64,000 nucleotides of DNA from assembly GCA_023228145.1 (NCBI GenBank), contig JALOBU010000006.1:1-64000 (forward strand). Reading direction: 5' to 3'. The position numbers were made by a program, and so were the translations under genes. The notes beneath the pieces were generated by a model. The model ran no database searches and was not told where the DNA came from. It worked only from the letters and a program-made list of their open reading frames with translations. This DNA is from Bacteroidales bacterium (GTDB lineage: Bacteria; Bacteroidota; Bacteroidia; Bacteroidales; CAIWKO01). Below are positions 58,549 to 64,000 of this stretch, piece after piece; the first letter of the stretch is position 1; every line of letters begins with the position of its first letter.

Positions 58549-61029
58549 ATGTTTAAGTTTTCATCGTTTGTAATAAAATTCAGGTCGGCCATTATTGCCG
58601 TATGCCTGTTGTTTACGGCAGTTATGCTGTTTTTTCTTAAAGATATAAAAATTAATGCAGATATAACAACGTATCTTCCCGAAAGCGATTCGGTAGTGGC
58701 AAGGTTTAATTATATCAGCAAGCATTACTCCACAAGCCAGCTGGCAGTTATTATTGTTGAAGCTGAGAAAGATATTTTTACCAAAGAAACCCTGGAGCAT
58801 ATCAGCACACTGACCAAGGAACTGGAAAAATTTAACGGGGTAAGTTTTGTTACGAGCATCACCAATGTGCTGGATATAAAACTACCGGCTAATATTAATG
58901 AGATGCTGGCTGATAGCTCTCTTACAAAAACTAACATTGATATCTCCGCACTGCCTCAGAATTTCGAAGATTTGAAAAAAATGCAGAATAATGCATCTTT
59001 ACAGAAATCTTTAGCTCAGTTTGCCAGTTTTCAAAATACGCTTACCATTCCCCGCCTCATTGACGAAAATAATATTCCTCAATCTGCTGAGGAACTGAAA
59101 AAGCTTAAGGATTACGCACTGTCTAAAAAACTGTACAAAGACCGCCTGATATCTTCTAACTCCAGATATTCGGTAATCATATGCCATTTAAGCGAGTCGT
59201 CAGAACGAAATGATGTTGCCAAAAAAATAAGGGAGCATGTAATTTTGAAAAATTTCCCTGAAAAATTTTATTTCGAGGGAATGCCTTTTCAGGTGCTGAA
59301 CATATTGGACTTTATCATGAGAGATTTGTTTTTTCTTACACCTCTTATTATTTTAGTTATCACTTTAGCTTTGCTGTTTAGTTTCAGAAGCCTGCGGGGC
59401 ATTTTGGTTCCGGTGCTGGCTGTGGGTATGGGGACGATATGGAGCATGGGTATTATGAGCCTAGCAGGGGTGAAGCTTTCACCTATTTCTGATGCAATAC
59501 CTGTTGTGCTTTTTGCTGTGGGGGCGGCATACGGCATCCATATTGTAAATCGCTTCCGGCTGATGGTAAACTCCAGAGAAGAAAAAAAACAACAGATTGT
59601 CAAAGCGCTTTCTGAAGTGGGAATTTCAGTGTTGCTGGCAGGGATTACAACCGTAATGGGTTTTATGTCGTTTATCTTTGGTTCTTACCTGAGCGTTATC
59701 ACTGAGTTTGGCATTTTTACAGCCATTGGAGTTTTGTTCATCCTGATGCTTTCCGTAACATTTACACCGGCTCTATTATCTTATTTTCCTGCTGAAAAGA
59801 AAGCGGTAAGCATTGGAAAGACTCATAAATATGATTTTTTGGGAGAATTTATTATCAGGTTATCCAAAGTTATTTTGCGCCGCCCGCTTATGATAATTAT
59901 CATCGCTGCCGCCGTAGTTATCGTATCGGTTGTCGGAATTCCTTTTCTTCAGAATAAGATTGACATACTGAATTATTTTAAACCCAATTCCGATATCAGA
60001 CGTTCGGCATCAGTCATGAACAAAGAGTTTGGAGGCTCACTGCCTATCATGGTTCGCGTAAGGGGCGATATCATGAATCCGCAAACCCTGGCGAAAATGA
60101 AAATGGTGCAGGGATTTATGGAACAGCAGCCGGATATCAGCAATGCTTTCTCTGTTGTTGATTTTTTTGAAGTGCTAAATAGTGGAGAGGATAAGGTCAA
60201 CGTGCCTGAGACAATGAACATAAAAGATATTCAGAAACAAATACATCGTAGTACACCCTCAGAAGATAATTTTAAAGGCATGAAGGAATTGATAAATCGT
60301 ATATGGCCATTGATACAGGGGGAGGAAATGATTAAACAAATGATAAACCCGCAAAAGACAGAAGCTATCATACAGGCTTCGGTCCGTAATGTTGACACGG
60401 AACGTTACCGCGAAATTTATAATTCGCTGAACACATTTCTGGCGCCGCTCAATACCTCAAATCTTTTGTTCGAGCAAACGGGTATGCCGGGTGTGTATTC
60501 AAACTTTGATAACAGCATGAAGAAAAACCTGATTCAAAGCATTATACTTGCGCTGGTACTTGTTTATATATGTATGGTTTTTTTACTGCGCTCTGCCAAA
60601 AGCGCCATAGTGGGAATGATACCCCTGCTGGTTACCATGGTGCTTATTTTCGGTTTTATGGGATTTTCGGGTATCGCACTGGATATTGCTACCATCCTTA
60701 TTGCAAGTATAACGGTTGGCGCAGGCATTGATTATGCCATTCACTTTATAACCGAATACAAACGGCAAATATCGAAAGGGCTGAATATTGATGATGCCAT
60801 CACAAATACATTAAAAGTTACCGGCAGGCCGATAATAATTAATGTAATAACTATCATGCTGGGGTTTCTGGTGCTTATATTCGCCAGTATGATGCCACTA
60901 ATCAATTTCGGAATACTCATTGCCATTACCATGTTTTTTAGCGGCATGGGCTCTATCACCATTTTGCCATCTATTATAAAGCTCTTTAACCTTAGACTTG
61001 TGAAAAAATTACCTGGGGAAAAAACATAA
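58549..61029 (+). CDS. RND superfamily (MMPL-type) exporter, copy 1
   Basis: An 826-residue inner-membrane protein with two repeated halves, each one outer helix, a periplasmic domain (DITTYLPESDSVVARFNYI; and IDILNYFKPNSDIRRSASVMNKEFGGSLPIMVRV) and a five-helix bundle of the sterol-sensing/MMPL type. The proton-relay region shows SPISDAIPVVLFAVGAAYGIHIVNRF in half one and DIATILIASITVGAGIDYAIHFITEYKR in half two (the GAGIDYAIH motif). Members without a membrane-fusion protein export lipids such as hopanoids or mycolates. Downstream lies a LolA-like protein, supporting lipid transport. It is longer than copy 2 by about 70 residues, mainly an insert near residues 108-150 of the first periplasmic domain. 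Confidence 0.88.
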   Translation: MFKFSSFVIKFRSAIIAVCLLFTAVMLFFLKDIKINADITTYLPESDSVVARFNYISKHYSTSQLAVIIVEAEKDIFTKETLEHISTLTKELEKFNGVSFVTSITNVLDIKLPANINEMLADSSLTKTNIDISALPQNFEDLKKMQNNASLQKSLAQFASFQNTLTIPRLIDENNIPQSAEELKKLKDYALSKKLYKDRLISSNSRYSVIICHLSESSERNDVAKKIREHVILKNFPEKFYFEGMPFQVLNILDFIMRDLFFLTPLIILVITLALLFSFRSLRGILVPVLAVGMGTIWSMGIMSLAGVKLSPISDAIPVVLFAVGAAYGIHIVNRFRLMVNSREEKKQQIVKALSEVGISVLLAGITTVMGFMSFIFGSYLSVITEFGIFTAIGVLFILMLSVTFTPALLSYFPAEKKAVSIGKTHKYDFLGEFIIRLSKVILRRPLMIIIIAAAVVIVSVVGIPFLQNKIDILNYFKPNSDIRRSASVMNKEFGGSLPIMVRVRGDIMNPQTLAKMKMVQGFMEQQPDISNAFSVVDFFEVLNSGEDKVNVPETMNIKDIQKQIHRSTPSEDNFKGMKELINRIWPLIQGEEMIKQMINPQKTEAIIQASVRNVDTERYREIYNSLNTFLAPLNTSNLLFEQTGMPGVYSNFDNSMKKNLIQSIILALVLVYICMVFLLRSAKSAIVGMIPLLVTMVLIFGFMGFSGIALDIATILIASITVGAGIDYAIHFITEYKRQISKGLNIDDAITNTLKVTGRPIIINVITIMLGFLVLIFASMMPLINFGILIAITMFFSGMGSITILPSIIKLFNLRLVKKLPGEKT

Positions 61030-61126
61030 TTTTTAAATAAGTTTATAAACGGTTTAAAAAACTAGAAAATTATATTATTATCAACTCTTGTATTATAAAT
61101 TCTTTTGCAGAAAATAAAAAATTATT

Positions 61127-61376
61127 ATGGAACCCAACAGCAGCGTGAAGATTTCAATACTTAAAGCAGCACAAAAAGTGTTCAGCAGGTATGGATATAA
61201 AAAGACAAATCTCGAAGATATTGCAAAAATCATTGGAAAAGGCAAGAGTCATCATCGTCAGCATGAAGGGTTTTGAATTTTCTTTTTCAAGTGAAAAAGA
61301 TATGAAACAAATAGAAAATGATATTGACCAGTTGCTGAATGTATTGTTTTATGGCATAGTGCCGAGGTCATTTTAA
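61127..61376 (+). pseudogene. TetR-family regulator with internal deletion
   Basis: From ATG 61127 the frame gives a TetR DNA-binding half, KISILKAAQKVFSRYGYKKTNLEDIAKIIGKGK, aligning with residues 2-35 of the TetR at 57.9 kb. It stops after 47 codons. In the next frame the sequence RVIIVSMKGFEFSFSSEKDMKQIENDIDQLLNVLFYGIVPRS aligns with that TetR's last 40 residues. The middle 110 or so codons are missing and the joined ends are out of frame, so the gene is dead. It sits just upstream of the second RND gene (gap 17 bp), as the intact TetR does before the first. Confidence 0.85.
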
Positions 61377-61393
61377 TCTGGTGTTTCAGGCTT

Positions 61394-63664
61394 ATGAGAA
61401 AATTTTCAACATTGGTTATTAAATTCAGGGCATTCATAATAATTGCCTTTACACTACTTACGGCTTTCATGGCGTATTTCCTTAAAGATTTAAAAATAAA
61501 CCCGGACATCACAACCTACCTGCCGAAAAGCGATTCTGTTGTTGCAAGGTTTAATTATATAGGCAGAAATTATTCCTCAAGCCTGATGGCGATTGTTATT
61601 GTGGAAGCTGAAAAAGATGTTTTTACAAAAGAAACTTTGGAACATACCAGCGAGCTTACAACATCCCTGAAACTCGTTGAAGGTGTTGATTATGTTACCA
61701 GCCTTACCAATGTACTCGACATAAAAAAAACCGATGATGGTTTCGAAATATCTCGTTTGATTGAAGAGAACAACCTTCCGAAAAGCAGCGAGGAATTAAA
61801 AAAAATTAAAGAATATACTTTAGGAAAAAAGCTTTACAGAGGAAACCTCGTTTCGGAAGATTCAAAATATACCGTAATCGTATGCCGCGTCAATCAGGAT
61901 GTTGACAAAAACAGCGTGGCTAGAAAAATAAAAGAATCCGTTCTTTCAAAAAAATTCCCTGAAAAATATTATTTCGAAGGCGTACCTTTTCAGTTAATGA
62001 ATATAATGGATTTGGTTATTAAGGACTTAATGCTGCTGACGCCTTTAATTGTATTGCTTATTGCTTTTACTTTATTTATCAGTTTTCGGACATTTCGAGG
62101 CATATTGATTCCGGTTTTAGCTGTGGCCATGGGCGTTATCTGGAGCATGGGGCTGATGAGTATTTTACATGTAGAGCTTTCACCGATTTCTGACGCCATA
62201 CCGGTTGTGTTGTTTTCTGTAGGAAGCGCATACGGGATACATATATACAATAGGTTTAAGAGAGTTGTAAGGGATAAAAGCCTCAAAAAGGAACAATCGG
62301 CATCAGCATTGCGTGAAGTTGGGCTGGCTGTTTTATTGGCGGGCCTGACTACCGTTATGGGTTTTCTTTCTTTTGTCTTTAACGCCTACCTGAACATTAT
62401 CAAGGAGTTTGGAATTTTTTCTGCATTGGGTGTTTTCTTTGTACTTATAATTTCTATCACATTTTCTCCGGCATTGCTGTCGTACTTTCCTGTAGAGAAA
62501 ACTCATTTCCAACCTTTAAAAGCAGGGAAATTTCATTTCCTGGAAAGATTTCTCAACAAACTCTCCGCTTTTATCACATTTCACCCTAAGAAAATACTTA
62601 TCTCTTCGCTGTTATTGTTGTTGGGTATGGTTGCAGGCATCCCGCTGATAAAAGATAAAATTGACATTTTAAATTATTTTCGCCCGGAAACGGATATGCG
62701 TATCACGGCATCCATAATGAATAAAGAATTTGGTGGCTCACTACCCATTATGGTTCTTGTCAGGGGTGATATTCAGAACCCGCTTGTACTCGAAAAAATG
62801 AAAAAAATAAAAATATTTTTGGAACAGCAACCCGATATAAAAAATGTTTCTTATGTGGGCGATTTTATTGAAGAAATGAATGATTGCATGGGCGAGGGAA
62901 AAAAGATTCCTGACAGCCGCGATAAGGTTTCGAACCTGATGTTTCTTATTGAAGGGGACGATATGCTGCGCCAAATGATTAATAACGATAAAACAGAAGC
63001 GGTTATACAAGCCTATGTCAGGAATGTTGAAACGAAGAGATACAGAGAGATTTATTCTTCTTTGAATAAACTTATAGAAAGTTTAAGCACTAATGAAATT
63101 ACTTTTACACAGTCGGGAATGCCGGGGATTTATTCCAATTTTGACGACAGCCTGATGAATAACCTATTGCAAAGCCTTGTTCTTTCCCTGGTGTTGATTT
63201 TTATTACCATGATATTCTTGCTGCGTTCCATCAAAAGCGCTTTTGTGGGAATAATCCCGCTCTTATTCACTATGGTTGTTATTTTTGGCTTTATGGGTTA
63301 TGCGGGAATCGCGCTGGATATTTGCACTATCTTAATAGCAAGTATTACCGTCGGAGCAGGCATTGATTATTCCATACATTTTATTACAGAATACAAAAAT
63401 CATATTATTAAGGGCCGAAGCATTAAAGATGCTATCTCTAATACCATTCTTATATCAGGGAAATCCATAGTAATCAATATCATAACAGTTATGTTGGGAT
63501 TTTTGGTGCTGATTTTTGCCAATCTTCTTCCTCTCGTCAATTTTGGCATTCTGGTTGCAATAACTATGTGCTTTAGTGGTATTGGTGCCATAACGATATT
63601 GCCGGCTGTTATTACTTTGTTTAACCTTAAACTCGTTAATAAAAATAAAATAATTTCCAATTAA
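61394..63664 (+). CDS. RND superfamily (MMPL-type) exporter, copy 2
   Basis: A 756-residue paralogue of the upstream RND protein, alignable along its whole length. The same relay motifs are intact (SPISDAIPVVLFSVGSAYGIHIYNRF; CTILIASITVGAGIDYSIHFITEYKN). Missing relative to copy 1 are an internal block in the first periplasmic domain and about 20 residues in the second. Both genes share the RKFSTLVIKFRAFII / FKFSSFVIKFRSAII start. It is probably transcribed with the following LolA-like gene (gap 23 bp). Its own regulator is the dead TetR, so it may depend on the intact TetR upstream or be constitutive. Confidence 0.87.
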   Translation: MRKFSTLVIKFRAFIIIAFTLLTAFMAYFLKDLKINPDITTYLPKSDSVVARFNYIGRNYSSSLMAIVIVEAEKDVFTKETLEHTSELTTSLKLVEGVDYVTSLTNVLDIKKTDDGFEISRLIEENNLPKSSEELKKIKEYTLGKKLYRGNLVSEDSKYTVIVCRVNQDVDKNSVARKIKESVLSKKFPEKYYFEGVPFQLMNIMDLVIKDLMLLTPLIVLLIAFTLFISFRTFRGILIPVLAVAMGVIWSMGLMSILHVELSPISDAIPVVLFSVGSAYGIHIYNRFKRVVRDKSLKKEQSASALREVGLAVLLAGLTTVMGFLSFVFNAYLNIIKEFGIFSALGVFFVLIISITFSPALLSYFPVEKTHFQPLKAGKFHFLERFLNKLSAFITFHPKKILISSLLLLLGMVAGIPLIKDKIDILNYFRPETDMRITASIMNKEFGGSLPIMVLVRGDIQNPLVLEKMKKIKIFLEQQPDIKNVSYVGDFIEEMNDCMGEGKKIPDSRDKVSNLMFLIEGDDMLRQMINNDKTEAVIQAYVRNVETKRYREIYSSLNKLIESLSTNEITFTQSGMPGIYSNFDDSLMNNLLQSLVLSLVLIFITMIFLLRSIKSAFVGIIPLLFTMVVIFGFMGYAGIALDICTILIASITVGAGIDYSIHFITEYKNHIIKGRSIKDAISNTILISGKSIVINIITVMLGFLVLIFANLLPLVNFGILVAITMCFSGIGAITILPAVITLFNLKLVNKNKIISN

Positions 63665-63687
63665 TAGTTTTAATAAATACTTATTAC

Positions 63688-64000
63688 ATGAAAAAGTTTT
63701 TAATAATCGTATTAGTATCTTTAACAGTACCTTTTTTCACTTTTTTTAGCGCTTCTGCTCAGAGCGCTTCTGACATTCTCCAAAAAGTGGACGATATCAT
63801 CAATGCACCAAAAGATCAGTTTATTAACATGACTATTACTATTTATGATAAAAGTTTAAAAGAAAGTGTCCGTACAATGGTTACTAGGCAAAAAGGCAGT
63901 GATAAACGCCTGGTAAAGTTTCTGACTCCGGCCGACCAGAAAGGAATCGGGTTTCTTTCGTTGCCAAACGACAACCTTACCGTTTACTTGCCTGCTTTCG
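63688..64000 (+). CDS. Outer-membrane lipoprotein-sorting (LolA-like) protein, 5' part
   Basis: The first 104 codons; the rest lies beyond the window. The signal peptide ends near SASAQ. The mature start SASDILQKVDDIINAPKDQFINMTITIYDKSLKESVRTMVTRQKGSDKRLVKFLTPADQKGIGFLSL matches the COG2834-type LolA-like fold that often accompanies MMPL exporters. Such proteins are thought to carry lipid or lipoprotein across the periplasm. It is likely part of the RND operon. Confidence 0.75.
   Translation, partial: MKKFLIIVLVSLTVPFFTFFSASAQSASDILQKVDDIINAPKDQFINMTITIYDKSLKESVRTMVTRQKGSDKRLVKFLTPADQKGIGFLSLPNDNLTVYLPAF

Overview
The window looks like a chromosomal segment of a Bacteroidota (Bacteroidetes) bacterium. 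The evidence is direct: (i) several secreted proteins carry the short C-terminal type IX secretion (T9SS) sorting module; (ii) a -7 promoter box of the Bacteroidetes form TAnnTTTG sits just upstream of all three tRNA genes and many coding starts; (iii) Shine-Dalgarno sequences are almost absent; (iv) there is a TonB-dependent receptor, a DPP III of the bacterial HECxGH type and a PAD_porph-type deiminase. The DNA is AT-rich with long AT-rich spacers. There is no rRNA and no CRISPR array. A species cannot be named.

Layout. 1-5.9 kb (minus): the 5' part of a secreted zinc metalloprotease, a decayed patch resembling a type I restriction locus with a GIY-YIG nuclease broken by a stop codon, a methyltransferase, a periplasmic thioredoxin-like protein and a helix-hairpin-helix protein. 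5.9-9.5 kb: a long imperfect inverted repeat that may encode a structured RNA, a solo IS end, tRNA-Ser(CGA), tandem UspA and an HD phosphohydrolase. 9.5-12.5 kb: a TPR-class III adenylate cyclase, then a scarred zone with a composite palindromic repeat, a truncated MFS transporter and a tRNA 3'-end-like scar. 12.5-33 kb: a mix of secreted T9SS cargo (SGNH hydrolase, two others), two MATE exporters, a CDF metal exporter, a TraB/GumN protein, an oligopeptide-binding lipoprotein, a beta-CASP nuclease, DPP III, an S1/P1-like enzyme, ComB, GNAT and DUF2148 proteins.

33-39.9 kb holds housekeeping genes: tRNA-Leu(UAG)-tig-clpP-clpX, a compact protein folding and degradation cluster, followed upstream by murA and a phosphate acyltransferase. 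39.9-46.8 kb holds an M64 peptidase, a peptidylarginine-deiminase-like secreted enzyme with the residue spacing of Porphyromonas PPAD, and a GT-C membrane protein paired with a B12-binding radical SAM enzyme. 46.8-57.2 kb holds YwqK-like and lipoprotein genes, acyl-CoA synthetase, SDR, TonB receptor plus membrane protein, and purL. 57.2-64 kb holds an internally deleted IS copy and a duplicated TetR-RND (MMPL) exporter locus whose second TetR gene is internally deleted. It ends in a LolA-like gene cut by the window edge.

Most promising for follow-up: the PPAD-like enzyme, the 6.1-kb structured element with two mutually exclusive hairpins, the duplicated RND locus with a dead regulator, and the tRNA-end scar that truncates an MFS gene.
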